This document shows positions 33,673 to 43,167 of a stretch of 64,000 nt of DNA, piece by piece. Origin of the DNA: Streptomyces chumphonensis (GTDB lineage: Bacteria; Actinomycetota; Actinomycetes; Streptomycetales; Streptomycetaceae); assembly GCF_014779715.1 (NCBI RefSeq), contig NZ_JACXYU010000008.1:124001-188000 (forward strand), read 5' to 3'. How positions within the stretch are numbered: the stretch's first letter is position 1; every line of letters begins with the position of its first letter. The translations under genes and the position numbers were made by a program. The notes beneath the pieces were generated by a model that worked only from the letters and a program-made list of their open reading frames with translations, was not told the origin of the DNA and did no database searches.

Positions 33673-34425
33673 GTGCTGGAAGAGGCACTCGTCGCGGGCG
33701 GCTGGGGGCTGCTGGCGGGCGGGGGGCTGCTGATCGGCGCCTTCGTCGGCTACGACCTGCGGATGTCGGCCCGCGCCGTCGCCCTCGTCATGGCTTTCGG
33801 CAGCGGCATCCTGATCGCGGCGGTCACCTTCGACCTCGTCACCGACGCCCACGAACGCGGGGGCTTGACGCCGACCCTGCTCGGCGCCCTGGCCGGTACC
33901 GGCCTCTACACCGGGGCGAACGTGCTCCTGGCCCGCCGGGGCGCCCGGCACCGCAAGCGTTCCGGCGGTCAGCAGCCGTCCGAGGCGGAGCGGCCCGGTT
34001 CCGGCAACGCCATCGCGTTGGGTGCCCTGCTGGACGGCATCCCGGAGTCGGTGGTGATCGGGGCCAGCCTGATCGGCGGCGGCGGGGTCAGTGCGGCGAC
34101 GGTGGCGGCGGTGTTCATCAGCAACGTGCCGGAGGGGCTGTCCAGCTCGGCGGGGATGCGCAGGTCGGGTCGCGACCGCCGCTACGTGTTCGGGCTGTGG
34201 TGCGGGATCACGGTGATCAGCGGCATGTCCGCGCTGCTGGGCCGCACCGTGCTGGGCACCATGCCGGACGCCGCGCTGGCCGCCGTGAGCGCGCTCGCGG
34301 CCGGGGCGATCCTGTCGATGATCGCGGACACGATGATCCCCGAGGCGTTCGAGAGGGCGCACCTGCTCACCGGGCTGGTGACGGTGCTCGGCTTCCTCGC
34401 GGCCTTCGCGCTGTCGCAGAGCTGA
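33673..34425 (+). CDS. ZIP-family metal transporter
   Basis: A 250-residue membrane protein of the ZIP (ZupT-like) family. It has about seven hydrophobic segments and the family motifs NAIALGALLDGIPESVVIG and FISNVPEGLSSSAG, whose Asp, Pro-Glu and Asn residues form the metal path in helices 4 and 5. The His residues of the canonical H-N-P-E are partly replaced (LDGIPE), as in several actinobacterial members, so the substrate ion is uncertain. The GTG at 33673 follows AGGGAGAG. Confidence 0.85.
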   Translation: MLEEALVAGGWGLLAGGGLLIGAFVGYDLRMSARAVALVMAFGSGILIAAVTFDLVTDAHERGGLTPTLLGALAGTGLYTGANVLLARRGARHRKRSGGQQPSEAERPGSGNAIALGALLDGIPESVVIGASLIGGGGVSAATVAAVFISNVPEGLSSSAGMRRSGRDRRYVFGLWCGITVISGMSALLGRTVLGTMPDAALAAVSALAAGAILSMIADTMIPEAFERAHLLTGLVTVLGFLAAFALSQS

Positions 34426-34438
34426 CCCCGGTGGCGGT

Positions 34439-34478
34439 GGTGGGCGTCCGGCCTGCGGCGACAGGCCGGACGCCCACC
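34439..34478. terminator. Bidirectional terminator hairpin
   Basis: Perfect 17-bp stem (GGTGGGCGTCCGGCCTG and complement, loop CGGCGA) between the convergent ZIP gene and the CNNM/CBS pair. Confidence 0.78.
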
Positions 34479-34519
34479 GTGAGGGGCGCGCGCGACGGAG
34501 CGTGGCGCGGTGGCGGCCG

Positions 34520-35539
34520 TCAGCCGGCCGCCGGGGCGGAGCCGACGAGCTCCTCCAGGACGTCGCCCATGGTGACGAAGCCGAGGACGGCCCCCTTGTC
34601 GCCGGTGACGGCGGCCAGGTGCGTCCCCGCGGCGCGCATGGCGGTGAGCGCGTCGTCCAGCGGCGTGTCGATGCGGACCCGGATCACCGTGTGCAGCGCG
34701 CCGCGCGGGAACGGCTTGTCCCGGGGCACCCCGAGGGCGTCCTTGATGTGCAGGTAGCCCAGCACCGTGCCGCCGGGACCCGCCACCGGGAAGCGGGAGA
34801 ACCCGGAGGTCGTCGCCGCCCGTTCGAGCTGCGCCGGGGTGACGCCGTGGCCGACGGTCACCATGCGCCCGAAGGGCACCAGGACGGTGCCGACGGGGCG
34901 CCTCCCCAGCTCCAGGGCGTCCCGCAGTCGCGCGCTGTCGCCCGGCTCCAGGAGCCCCGCCGCACGGGAGTCCTCGACCAGACGGGCCAGTTCGTCGTCG
35001 GTGAAGACGGAGGCCACTTCGTCCTTGGGCTCCACCCGCAGCATCCGCAGCAGCACGTTGGCCAGCTTGTTGATGCCGAAGACGACCGGCCGCATGACGC
35101 GGGTGAGGCCGACCAGCGCCGGGCCGAGGACGAGCGCGGTGCGCTCGGGTGCGGCCAGCGCGATGTTCTTCGGCACCATCTCGCCGATGAGCATGTGCAG
35201 GTACGTCGCCAGGGTCAGGGCGATGGCGAACGCGATCGGGTGCACCAGCGCGTCCGGCACGTTGATCGCCTCGAACGGCGGCTCCAGCAGGTGCGCGATG
35301 GCCGGTTCGGCGACCATGCCGAGCACGAGCGAGGAGACGGTGATGCCCAGCTGCGCCGTGGCCATGAGCACGGAGACGTGCTCCAGGCCCCACAGCACCG
35401 TGCGGGCCCGTTTGTCGCCCGCCCGGGCCAGCGGCTCGATCTGGCTGCGGCGCACGGAGATCAGGGCGAACTCGGCGCCGACGAAGAAGGCGTTGGTGAA
35501 CAGCGTCAGCACGCCGATGGTGAGTTGCAGCGCGGTCAT
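34520..35539 (-). CDS. CNNM/CBS-domain (hemolysin-C-like) membrane protein
   Basis: A 339-residue protein with an N-terminal CNNM/DUF21 membrane domain (about 1-175, FVGAEFALISVRRSQIE, TAQLGITVSSLVLGM, IGEMVPKNIAL). A CBS pair follows (about 200-330, VLVPFGRMVTV and GFVTMGDVLEEL). Relatives take part in magnesium or cobalt efflux. It lacks the CorC/HlyC C-terminal domain that its partner carries. Its ATG overlaps the stop of the upstream paralogue by four bases, so the two are co-translated and probably form a heteromer. Confidence 0.9.
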   Translation of the reverse strand: MTALQLTIGVLTLFTNAFFVGAEFALISVRRSQIEPLARAGDKRARTVLWGLEHVSVLMATAQLGITVSSLVLGMVAEPAIAHLLEPPFEAINVPDALVHPIAFAIALTLATYLHMLIGEMVPKNIALAAPERTALVLGPALVGLTRVMRPVVFGINKLANVLLRMLRVEPKDEVASVFTDDELARLVEDSRAAGLLEPGDSARLRDALELGRRPVGTVLVPFGRMVTVGHGVTPAQLERAATTSGFSRFPVAGPGGTVLGYLHIKDALGVPRDKPFPRGALHTVIRVRIDTPLDDALTAMRAAGTHLAAVTGDKGAVLGFVTMGDVLEELVGSAPAAG

Positions 35540-36984
35540 CGGGCGTCCTCCAGGCGGCGCGCGCGACCGGCGTCGGCGTCCGCCGGCGCGTCGGCCTCGG
35601 TGTCGGCCGCCGCCGGGGCGTCGGCGGGGGCGGCGTGCCGGGGCACGGACGCCGGGCCGGTGGCGGCCGACGGGTCGGCGTCACGCGGGCCGGTGATGCG
35701 GATGCGGTCCGCGCGGTGGTGCTCGGTCTCCAGGACCGTCAGCTCCCAGCCGTCCAGCAGCACCCGGTCGCCCTTGTCGGGAATGCGCTCCAGCCGGGTC
35801 GCGATGAGCCCGGCCAGCGTCTCGTAGGGGCCCTCGGGGGCGTCCAGGCCGATGTCGGCCAGCTCGTCCATGCGGACGCTGCCCTCCGCGTCCCACACCG
35901 GCTGCCCGGCGCCCGTGCTTCCGGTGGGGAGCAGGCCCGGGTGTTCCTCCGGGTCGTGCTCGTCCCGCACCTCGCCGACGACCTCCTCGACGATGTCCTC
36001 CAGCGTCGCGACGCCGGCGGTGCCGCCGTACTCGTCCACGACGACGGCCATGGTGCGGCTGCCGCGCAGCCGGTCCAGCAGCCGGTCCACCGGGAGGCTG
36101 TCCGGGACGAACAGCGGCTCGGCGGCCAGCTCCCCCACCGGGGTGAAGCCGCGCTGCGCCTCGTCCAGCGCCAGCACGTCCCGGACGTGGACGATGCCGA
36201 TCACCTCGTCGAGCGACTCGCGGTAGACGGGGAAGCGGGACAGGCCGGTGGCGAGGGTGAGGTTCGCCGCGTCGGCGGCGGTGGCCCGCAGCTCCAGGGC
36301 CTTGACGTCCACCCGGGGCGTCATGACGTTCTCGGCGGTCAGCTCGCTCAGGTGCAGGGTGCGCACGAACAGCTCGGCGGAGTCCGGCTCGATGGCGCCC
36401 TCGGCCGCCGAGTGCTGGGCGAGGGCGATCAGCTCGGCCGGGGTACGGGCCGAGGCCAGCTCCTCGGCGGGCTCCAGGCCCATGCGGCGCAGGAGGCGGT
36501 TGGCCGTCTCGTTGAGGTGGTGGATCAGGGGGGAGAAGACGGCCGTGAAGCCGCGCTGCGGCCCGGCGACGACCTTGGCCACGGCCAACGGGCGCGAGAT
36601 CGCCCAGTTCTTCGGCACGAGCTCGCCGATGACCATGAGGACCACGGTGGAGATGACCACGCCCAGGGCGAGCGCCACGGAGGACGCGACACCGCCGGGC
36701 AGACCGGCCGATCGCAGCGGGCCGCGCAGCAGCGCCGCGAGGGACGGCTCCGCGAGCATGCCGATGACCAGCGAGGTCACGGTGATGCCCAGCTGGGCGC
36801 CGGAGAGCTGGAACGTCAGCTTCCGGACGGCGCGCAGCGCACCCTCGGCGCCGCGCTCACCGGACTCGGCCGCACGCTCCAGCGCACCGCGCTCGACGGT
36901 GGTCAGGGAGAACTCGGCCGCCACGAAGAGGGCGCAGGCCAGAGTCAGCAGCAGGGCGAGGAGCAGAAGCAGCACTTCGGTCAC
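35536..36984 (-). CDS. CNNM/CBS/CorC_HlyC membrane protein
   Basis: A 482-residue paralogue of the next gene: CNNM domain (FVAAEFSLTTVERGALE, SGAQLGITVTSLVIGM, IGELVPKNWAI), CBS pair (NVMTPRVDVKALE, VDEYGGTAGVATLEDIVEEV) and transporter-associated CorC_HlyC domain (about 355-435). An Ala/Asp-rich tail of about 45 residues follows. The GTG at 36984 follows a GGGGG-rich site. First gene of a two-gene operon. The family is linked to divalent-cation efflux and magnesium homeostasis. Confidence 0.92.
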   Translation of the reverse strand: MTEVLLLLLALLLTLACALFVAAEFSLTTVERGALERAAESGERGAEGALRAVRKLTFQLSGAQLGITVTSLVIGMLAEPSLAALLRGPLRSAGLPGGVASSVALALGVVISTVVLMVIGELVPKNWAISRPLAVAKVVAGPQRGFTAVFSPLIHHLNETANRLLRRMGLEPAEELASARTPAELIALAQHSAAEGAIEPDSAELFVRTLHLSELTAENVMTPRVDVKALELRATAADAANLTLATGLSRFPVYRESLDEVIGIVHVRDVLALDEAQRGFTPVGELAAEPLFVPDSLPVDRLLDRLRGSRTMAVVVDEYGGTAGVATLEDIVEEVVGEVRDEHDPEEHPGLLPTGSTGAGQPVWDAEGSVRMDELADIGLDAPEGPYETLAGLIATRLERIPDKGDRVLLDGWELTVLETEHHRADRIRITGPRDADPSAATGPASVPRHAAPADAPAAADTEADAPADADAGRARRLEDAR

Positions 36985-37692
36985 CGTGCCACCCCCGCTT
37001 CCGCGCGCATCGTCGGGACGCAGGGCCTGGCACGGCCGGTACTGGGAGGTTCGCCCATGACGGGACTACGGCTCCTTTCGGTGAGGCGGGTGGCCGGTCA
37101 TGGGGACCGGCCGGATCCGTGGGTCGGCCGCTGTGGGGGAATCACCGTACGGCCGGAACTCTGGGTATGCCCGCTGCAATCAATTCCTATCCGGGCATAG
37201 TAAAGGAAACGCAAATATTCGCGCGTGGTCCGTGCCACACTCCGAGGCGAACCGGGCATCGGCGGCTTCGAAAGCAAGAACCGGCCCGGGTGGGCCCGCA
37301 TTCCCCGCGCCCCGCGCGCCGACCGTCCGACCAGGGCTTCGGCGCGGCGGTGGCGCCACCCCGCGGCGGGGCGCCGGGCACCACCCTCCCGGCGACGCTC
37401 ACCGGCCGTGCGCGACCGGTCACCGGGCCGCGGCCGCCACGGGACTCCGGAGAACGCCGGGTCCAAGATCACGGATCTGCCGTTCCCGGCCTACCTGTTG
37501 GTACTGTCCCCTTTCGCGCCTGCCGCCTCCTCGCTGTGCGGCCCCCACGGCGCGCGCGGAACCCGGTCCGGCGCCCCACCGTCCTTCCGGGCACGATGTG
37601 CGGCTGTCATGGCCAGGCCCGCCCGGCCGGGGCCCGAACCCCGGCCGGCTCTCCGGGCGTGGCAGGCCCCGAACGGCAGGAAAGGTTTGGAC
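36985..37692. other. Long divergent intergenic region
   Basis: About 700 bases upstream of both the CNNM/CBS operon and the LCP gene. A conspicuously AT-rich island at about 37178-37222 (contains CAAATATTCGCG) is the likeliest promoter zone. Arg/Pro-rich open frames cover the rest but have no ribosome-binding site, so I call no gene. Confidence 0.5.
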
Positions 37693-39132
37693 GTGGGTAT
37701 ACACAGCGCGTCCCGGGCGGCCAGGAACACGGCGGCCGCTGAGGGCGGTGCGCCGGAGGCCGGCCGCCGGGAGCGTCGCCGTGGCCGTAGGGCGCCACGT
37801 TCGACGCGCCGCCGCGTCCTGTTCTGGACGGCGGGAACGCTCGCGGCGCTGCTCGTCGCGGGCACCGGCGTCGGCGCCTACCTGTACCAGCGTCTGGACG
37901 GCAACATCCGGGGCTACGACATCGAGGACGACCTCGGCGACAACCGCCCGGCCAACCTGAGCCCGGGTGCGAAGAACATCCTGGTCGTCGGCTCGGACAG
38001 CCGTGAGGGCACCGGCGGGAAGTACGGCTCGGGCTTCGAGACCATGCAGTCCGACACGCTGATGCTCGTGCACATCGCCGCGAACCGCGAGTGGGCGACC
38101 GTCGTGTCCCTGCCGCGCGACTCCTGGGTGGAGGTCCCCTCCTGCGACCAGGGCGACGGCCGGCTGTCCAAGGCCCACCACGCGAAGATCAACTCGGCGT
38201 TCGCCATCGGCGGGCTGAGCGGTGAGGTCAAGGGTGCCCTGACCTGCGCGGTGAAGGCCGTGGAGCAGAACACCGGACTGCGCGTCGACCACTTCATGTC
38301 GCTGGACTTCAACGGTTTCAAGGGCATGGTCGACGCGCTGGACGGGGTCGAGGTCTGCCCGGAGCAGCCGATCCGGGACAAGAAGGCCAACCTCGACCTG
38401 GCGGCCGGCTGCCAGACGCTGAACGGCGAGGAGTCCCTCGGCTACGTCCGCACCCGCTACGGCGTCGGCGACAACAGCGACATCGGCCGCATCGGCCGCC
38501 AGCAGGACTTCCTCAAGACGCTGGCGGAGAAGGCCCGGTCCAAGCTCACCGACCCGAAGGCCCTCTTCGACTTCCTGGAGGCCTTCACCTCCAACCTCGC
38601 CACGGACCGGGCGATGGCCGGGATCGACCCCCTGCGCAAGCTCGCCACCAGCGTGCAGGGCATCCCCTCGGACCGGCTGACGTTCCTCACCGTGCCGAAC
38701 TACCCCCGGGAGCTGGACCACCCCACCGACCGGGCGAACGTCGTGTGGCAGTACCCCCAGGCCGACACCCTGTTCACCCGCCTCGCGAACGACGAGGAGG
38801 TGGACAAGAAGGAGCTGACGGACAGCGCGGAGGAGAGCCTGGACGTGCGGCCCTCCACCACCCGGGTCCAGGTGCTCAACGGCACCGACACCCCGGGCCG
38901 GGCCGGTGAGGTCGCCGAGGAGCTGCGCCGCGCCGGGTTCCAGGTCGTCGCCACGGGCAACGCCGAGGAACCCGCGCAGGAGACGGCGATCCGCTACCCG
39001 CAGGGCATGGACGTCCACGCCGACGCCCTCGCCGGACGGCTTCAGGACGCGGCCGTCTCCGCCGACGACGCCACGACGCCCGGGTTGCTGACCCTCGTGA
39101 TCGGCGCGGACTTCACGGGCCTGCGCGGCTGA
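37693..39132 (+). CDS. LytR-CpsA-Psr (LCP) family cell-wall ligase
   Basis: A 479-residue membrane protein that attaches teichoic-acid-like or other glycopolymers to peptidoglycan. A basic cytoplasmic N-terminus is followed by one span (about residues 38-60, VLFWTAGTLAALLVAGTGVG). The LCP domain shows ILVVGSDSREG, SDTLMLVHI, VVSLPRDSWVEVP with the catalytic Arg, and GYVRTRYG. A C-terminal LytR_C domain follows (VQVLNGTDTPGRAGEVAEEL). The GTG at 37693 follows AAAGG; a longer frame from 37225 has no start signal. Confidence 0.93.
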   Translation: MGIHSASRAARNTAAAEGGAPEAGRRERRRGRRAPRSTRRRVLFWTAGTLAALLVAGTGVGAYLYQRLDGNIRGYDIEDDLGDNRPANLSPGAKNILVVGSDSREGTGGKYGSGFETMQSDTLMLVHIAANREWATVVSLPRDSWVEVPSCDQGDGRLSKAHHAKINSAFAIGGLSGEVKGALTCAVKAVEQNTGLRVDHFMSLDFNGFKGMVDALDGVEVCPEQPIRDKKANLDLAAGCQTLNGEESLGYVRTRYGVGDNSDIGRIGRQQDFLKTLAEKARSKLTDPKALFDFLEAFTSNLATDRAMAGIDPLRKLATSVQGIPSDRLTFLTVPNYPRELDHPTDRANVVWQYPQADTLFTRLANDEEVDKKELTDSAEESLDVRPSTTRVQVLNGTDTPGRAGEVAEELRRAGFQVVATGNAEEPAQETAIRYPQGMDVHADALAGRLQDAAVSADDATTPGLLTLVIGADFTGLRG

Positions 39133-39161
39133 CCGCCCGCCCCGCCTCACCCCGCCTCCCC

Positions 39162-39195
39162 GCAGGACCTGCGCTACGCGTCGCGCAGGTCCTGC
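39162..39195. terminator. Terminator hairpin overlapping the end of the next gene
   Basis: Perfect 13-bp stem GCAGGACCTGCGC / GCGCAGGTCCTGC around TACGCGTC. The left arm lies beyond and the loop covers the stop codon of the minus-strand gene, so its last codons form the right arm. Lies between convergent genes. Confidence 0.65.
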
Positions 39196-39833
39196 GGCGG
39201 GGAGGCGGAGGGCACCGGCTCGGCGCCCAGAGCGCGCCGGTACTCCAGGGCCTGCGCCTCGGCCAGGTACGGGGACAGCCGCAGCAGCACGCGTCCCGAG
39301 AGGTAGCCGCGCTCGGCCCTCGGCGGGATCCCGAGGGCGTCGCGCTGCAGCTGCTCCGCCCGGGCCCGCGCGGACGCGGCGTCCGGGAACACCTCGATGA
39401 CGCCGCCGAGCGCCACGCTGCCGGGGTCGTTGTCGACGACGAGGCCGCCGTTGACCCTGCGGTCCTCGAACGTCAGCTTGCTGCGGTACCCGTCGACACG
39501 GCCGAGCAGCCGGTCCGGGTCGCTGCCGCGCGTCAGCGACCGGTAGCCCTCGACCGGCAGCCCGGCCCGCTTCAGGCGGCGCAGCGCCGCCTCGGCCTCC
39601 GCCGTCACGGGCGTGACGGACGGGGCGCGGCCGTCGGGCGACGAGACGGCGGGGGGCGCCGGGGCGTCCGGGCCGGTCAGCCCTGCGGGAAAGGCGGTGA
39701 GGGCGACGGCGGCGCCGGCGAGCACCAGCGCCGCGCCCACCAGCGCGGTCGCCCGACCGGCGCGCGTCGTGCGCGCCGGGCCCGTGGTCGGTGTCCCGGC
39801 GCCCGTCCGGCCCGTCGCCGTGCTGTCGTCCAT
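39174..39833 (-). CDS. Hypothetical membrane-anchored or secreted protein
   Basis: A 219-residue protein with a Thr/Gly-rich N-terminus, one hydrophobic segment (about 30-50, ALVGAALVLAGAAVALTAF) and a Pro-rich linker. An extracytoplasmic alpha/beta domain follows, with GGLVVDNDPGSVALGGVIEV and GRVLLRLSPYLAEAQALEY. I recognise no named family, but similar proteins are widespread in Streptomyces. I chose the ATG at 39833 (MDDSTATG); longer frames run into the divergent MFS promoter. Confidence 0.75.
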   Translation of the reverse strand: MDDSTATGRTGAGTPTTGPARTTRAGRATALVGAALVLAGAAVALTAFPAGLTGPDAPAPPAVSSPDGRAPSVTPVTAEAEAALRRLKRAGLPVEGYRSLTRGSDPDRLLGRVDGYRSKLTFEDRRVNGGLVVDNDPGSVALGGVIEVFPDAASARARAEQLQRDALGIPPRAERGYLSGRVLLRLSPYLAEAQALEYRRALGAEPVPSASPPQDLRDA

Positions 39834-39939
39834 ACGCTCGTCACCACCCCTGCGCGGCCCGCCCCTTCGGCCCTTGGCAGGGTAATGCGTGAGCGGCCTC
39901 CCGGTGGCCCGACCGTGCCGGAGCGGAGATGATCCGCCT

Positions 39940-41508
39940 ATGAGCGCACCCATCGACGGCCCCGCCCCCGCCGGTGCCCTGCGGCTCTCCGCGCGGCAGG
40001 GCCGCTGGGTGCTGTTCACCACCGTGCTCGGCTCGGGCATGGCGATGCTCGACAGCACCGTCGTGAACGTGGCCCTCCCGCGCATCGGTGCCGACCTCGA
40101 CGCCGACCTCGGCGCGCTCCAGTGGACCGTCAACGCCTACATGCTCACCCTCGCGGGGCTCATCCTCCTCGGCGGCGCTCTCGGCGACCGCTACGGCCGG
40201 CGCCGTGTCTTCCTCGTCGGCGTCGTCTGGTTCACGCTGGCCTCGGTGCTGTGCGGGCTGGCGTGGAACGCGGGCGTGCTGATCGCGGCCCGCGCCCTGC
40301 AGGGGGTCGGCGGCGCCCTGCTGACGCCCGGTTCGCTCGCCCTCATCCAGGCCACCTTCCGCCCCGGTGACCGGGCGCGCGCGGTCGGCGCCTGGTCGGG
40401 GCTCGGCGGCGTGGCGGCGGCCGTCGGCCCCTTCCTCGGCGGCTGGCTGGTGGACGCCTTCGGCTGGCGCTGGGTGTTCCTGCTCAACGTGCCGCTGGCC
40501 CTGCTGTGCGTGCCGGTGGCGCTGCGGCACGTGCCGGAGTCGCGCGATCCGGCGGCCGAGGGGCGGTTCGACGTCGCCGGGGCCGCGCTGGCCGCCCTGG
40601 CGCTGGGCGGCGTCACCTACGCCATGATCGCGGCGCCGGAGGACGGGGCGTCACCCGTGGTCGTCGGGGCGGCGGTGGCGGGTGTCGTCCTCGGCGCCCT
40701 GTTCGTCCGGCTGGAGCGGCGCCTGGCGGCGCCGATGGTGCCGCCGGCCGTCTTCGCGTCCCGGCAGTTCACGGCCGTCAACGCGGTGACGCTGTGCGTG
40801 TACGCGGCGTTCGGCGGCTTCTTCTTCCTCTCCGTCGTGCAGCTCCAGGTCTCGCTGGGTTACTCGGCGCTCGCGGCGGGTACGGCGCTGCTGCCCACCA
40901 CGGTCCTGATGCTGCTGCTCTCGGCACGGGCCGGGGAGCTGGGCCAGCGGATCGGGCCGCGCATCCCCCTCACGCTCGGACCGCTGCTGTGCGCGGCCGG
41001 CATGCTCCTGATGGTCCGGGTCGGGCCGGGCGCCTCCTACCTCACCGACGTGCTGCCCGCGCTGCTGGTGCTCGGCGCGGGCATGGTGCTGCTGGTGGCC
41101 CCGCTCACGGCGACGGTGCTGGCGTCGGTGGACGTCGCCCGCGCCGGGCTCGCCAGCGGCGTCAACAACGCCGTCGCCCGGGCGGCCGGACTGCTCGCCG
41201 TCGCGGCCCTTCCGCTGCTGGCCGGCATGGGGCCCGACTCCTACCGCGACCCGGAGGTGTTCGACGCGGCCTTCCGGCGCTCGATGGTCTACTGCGCGGT
41301 CATCCTGGTCGCCGGGGCGGTGCTCGCCTGGCTGACCGTCCACCGCGACGTGCTGGAGACGGGCGACCACGCGCCGGACGCGGCACCGGCCGGAGAGCAC
41401 CCGTGCACCGCCGAGTGCCGGACCCACTGCGGTGTCACCTCACCACCGCTGGACCCGGGCTCCCCCGGGCCGCCGCCGGAGCGGGACCACGCGCCGGACC
41501 ACCGGTGA
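39940..41508 (+). CDS. MFS drug-efflux transporter (DHA2, 14-span)
   Basis: A 522-residue major facilitator of the DHA2/EmrB-QacA type. Helix 1 has GSGMAMLDSTVVNVALP, the loop 2-3 motif is LGDRYGRRRVFL, and helix 5 has motif C-like GPFLGGWLVDAFGWRWVF; about 14 hydrophobic segments are visible. It would export drugs or metabolites by proton antiport. The tail of about 55 residues is unusual: it holds HPCTAECRTHC with three cysteines and then Pro/Asp. No regulator gene is adjacent. Confidence 0.9.
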   Translation: MSAPIDGPAPAGALRLSARQGRWVLFTTVLGSGMAMLDSTVVNVALPRIGADLDADLGALQWTVNAYMLTLAGLILLGGALGDRYGRRRVFLVGVVWFTLASVLCGLAWNAGVLIAARALQGVGGALLTPGSLALIQATFRPGDRARAVGAWSGLGGVAAAVGPFLGGWLVDAFGWRWVFLLNVPLALLCVPVALRHVPESRDPAAEGRFDVAGAALAALALGGVTYAMIAAPEDGASPVVVGAAVAGVVLGALFVRLERRLAAPMVPPAVFASRQFTAVNAVTLCVYAAFGGFFFLSVVQLQVSLGYSALAAGTALLPTTVLMLLLSARAGELGQRIGPRIPLTLGPLLCAAGMLLMVRVGPGASYLTDVLPALLVLGAGMVLLVAPLTATVLASVDVARAGLASGVNNAVARAAGLLAVAALPLLAGMGPDSYRDPEVFDAAFRRSMVYCAVILVAGAVLAWLTVHRDVLETGDHAPDAAPAGEHPCTAECRTHCGVTSPPLDPGSPGPPPERDHAPDHR

Positions 41509-41517
41509 ACGCCCGCC

Positions 41518-41958
41518 TCAGGCCGAGAGCAGCGGCGCGTCGTCACGCCACTTGAGGATCTTGTCGAAGGTGACGACGGCGCCCTCCTCGGGACCGTTGC
41601 GGAAGCGGACGCGGTCGGCGAGGGCGTTGATGAGGAAGAGGCCGCGGCCGTGCTCGGCGTCGTGCGGACCGGTGACACCGGCCGGGAAGGCCGGCGGCAC
41701 GAAGCCGGGGCCGTGGTCGGTGACCTCGATCCGGCAGATCTCGCCGTCCAGGTACGCCGTGACCTGGTAGTCCCCCGCGTGGTCCGGGCCGCCGCCGTGT
41801 TCGACGGCGTTGGCGCACGCTTCGGAGAGGGCCAGGGACAGTTCGTACGCGATGTCCGGTTCGACCCCGGCGGTTTCCATCGCACCGAGCAGCAGGCGCC
41901 GCGCGAGCGGCACGCTCGCGGCCTCACGCCGCAGGTGCAGAGACCACCAGATGCTCAT
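41518..41958 (-). CDS. RsbW-like histidine-kinase-type ATPase
   Basis: A 146-residue HATPase_c_2 anti-sigma-type protein: N box LSEACANAVEHG, G1 IEVTDHGPGFVPP, G2 EHGRGLFLINALAD. The Glu, Asn and His of the N box are intact, so ATP binding and kinase activity are likely. The ATG at 41958 is preceded by CCAGGAGG. Monocistronic, divergent from the membrane-protein gene at 42145. A target sigma or antagonist cannot be named from context. Confidence 0.88.
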   Translation of the reverse strand: MSIWWSLHLRREAASVPLARRLLLGAMETAGVEPDIAYELSLALSEACANAVEHGGGPDHAGDYQVTAYLDGEICRIEVTDHGPGFVPPAFPAGVTGPHDAEHGRGLFLINALADRVRFRNGPEEGAVVTFDKILKWRDDAPLLSA

Positions 41959-42144
41959 GCTTCAGCCTCCTGGCTGCGGCTCGACGAACCGAGGCTTGAC
42001 ATACGGATACGTATTGCCCTTCTCAGCGGACCGTAAGCATGGGCGTCGCGGCACAACGCTCATTCGGCCGATGTCGCGCCGGAAGGGTCCAAACGGACCC
42101 TGCGCCCCCCGCCGCACACCCCCTGGTGAGATGATGTGCCCGCC

Positions 42145-42933
42145 ATGGGTGTGCCCGTCGCGCGCGCGAGCGCCGATCTGCGACTGCTGAGGGCCGCGGT
42201 GTTCACCGCGGCCTGTGTCGCGCTGTCCTCGGCGGGGCACGTACTGGCCGCCGGCGCGACGCTTCCCGTGTGGACGTTCGGCGTCGCCACCGCGCTCGTG
42301 TTCGCCCTCGCGCTGCCCCTGGCCGGGCGGGAGCGCTCCCTCCCGGGGATCGCCGCCGCCCTCACGGCCGGGCAGGTCGGACTGCACCTCCTCTTCTCCA
42401 CCGCACAGGACCACCCACCCGCGTCGGGCGGCCCGCCCGTCGGCGAAGGCGGCCTCGCCGCCCTCGCCCGGAGCGTCCTGTGCAACGACGCCGAGGCCGG
42501 GCCGATGACGGCCACCGAGGCCCGTCGGGTGCTGGACGACGCGGGGCTCGGCCCGATGGCCGCCGCCCCGGGGCCCGGCGCCGGCGCGGCACCGGCGGAC
42601 CACGCGACGACCGCCCTCCTCGACCTCCTGTCGTGGCCGATGCTGGGCGGGCACCTGCTGGCCGCGCTGGCCGCCGGATGGCTGCTGCGGCGCGGCGACA
42701 CCGCGCTGTGGCGGCTGCTGCGGCTGTCGGTGACGGCGGTCGACGGCCTGCTGCTGCGCTCCCTGCGGGCGGCCCTCGCCTGGCTGCGCGGCTCGGCCCG
42801 CGCCGTGCCCGCGGCCCCCGGCCGTCCGGTGGGGAGCGCCCACGACGACGTACCGGCCGAGCCGCAGGTACTGCGGCACTCCGTCGTCCGGCGCGGCCCG
42901 CCGGACTCCCCCGGCTACGCGCTCGCGGCCTGA
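42145..42933 (+). CDS. Membrane protein next to the copper operon
   Basis: A 262-residue protein with three or four hydrophobic segments (FTAACVALSSAGHVLAAGA, VATALVFALALPLAG, LLSWPMLGGHLLAALAAGWL). A periplasmic loop has one Cys and several His residues, and the tail is Arg/Pro-rich. I recognise no named family, although similar proteins stand beside YcnI/Sco genes in Streptomyces, so a link to copper or haem handling is possible. The ATG at 42145 follows GGTGAGATG. Confidence 0.72.
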   Translation: MGVPVARASADLRLLRAAVFTAACVALSSAGHVLAAGATLPVWTFGVATALVFALALPLAGRERSLPGIAAALTAGQVGLHLLFSTAQDHPPASGGPPVGEGGLAALARSVLCNDAEAGPMTATEARRVLDDAGLGPMAAAPGPGAGAAPADHATTALLDLLSWPMLGGHLLAALAAGWLLRRGDTALWRLLRLSVTAVDGLLLRSLRAALAWLRGSARAVPAAPGRPVGSAHDDVPAEPQVLRHSVVRRGPPDSPGYALAA

Positions 42934-43167
42934 CGCCCCCTTTCTGACGTCCTCTCTGGTTCCTCCCCGTTCGTCAGGCGGTTTTCCGCTCACGAGATGA
43001 CGGACTTCACGGATGGGGCGAGCGGAACGGCGTGCGCGCGCGTACGTTCACCGTTCTCCTCGTGCCCGGCCACCGCCGCCCGGCGGTGGGCCCTTCGAGG
43101 CCGTGCCCCCGGGGCGCGTCCGCGCACGCTCCCTTCCACCGTCTTCGTCTCTGGAGTGTTCCCCTTG

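Noticed and set aside
41996-42024. TTGACA at 41996-42001 as a promoter -35 box
   Set aside because: At 17-base spacing the -10 position reads CTTCTC and no gene start suits it; only the hexamer matches.
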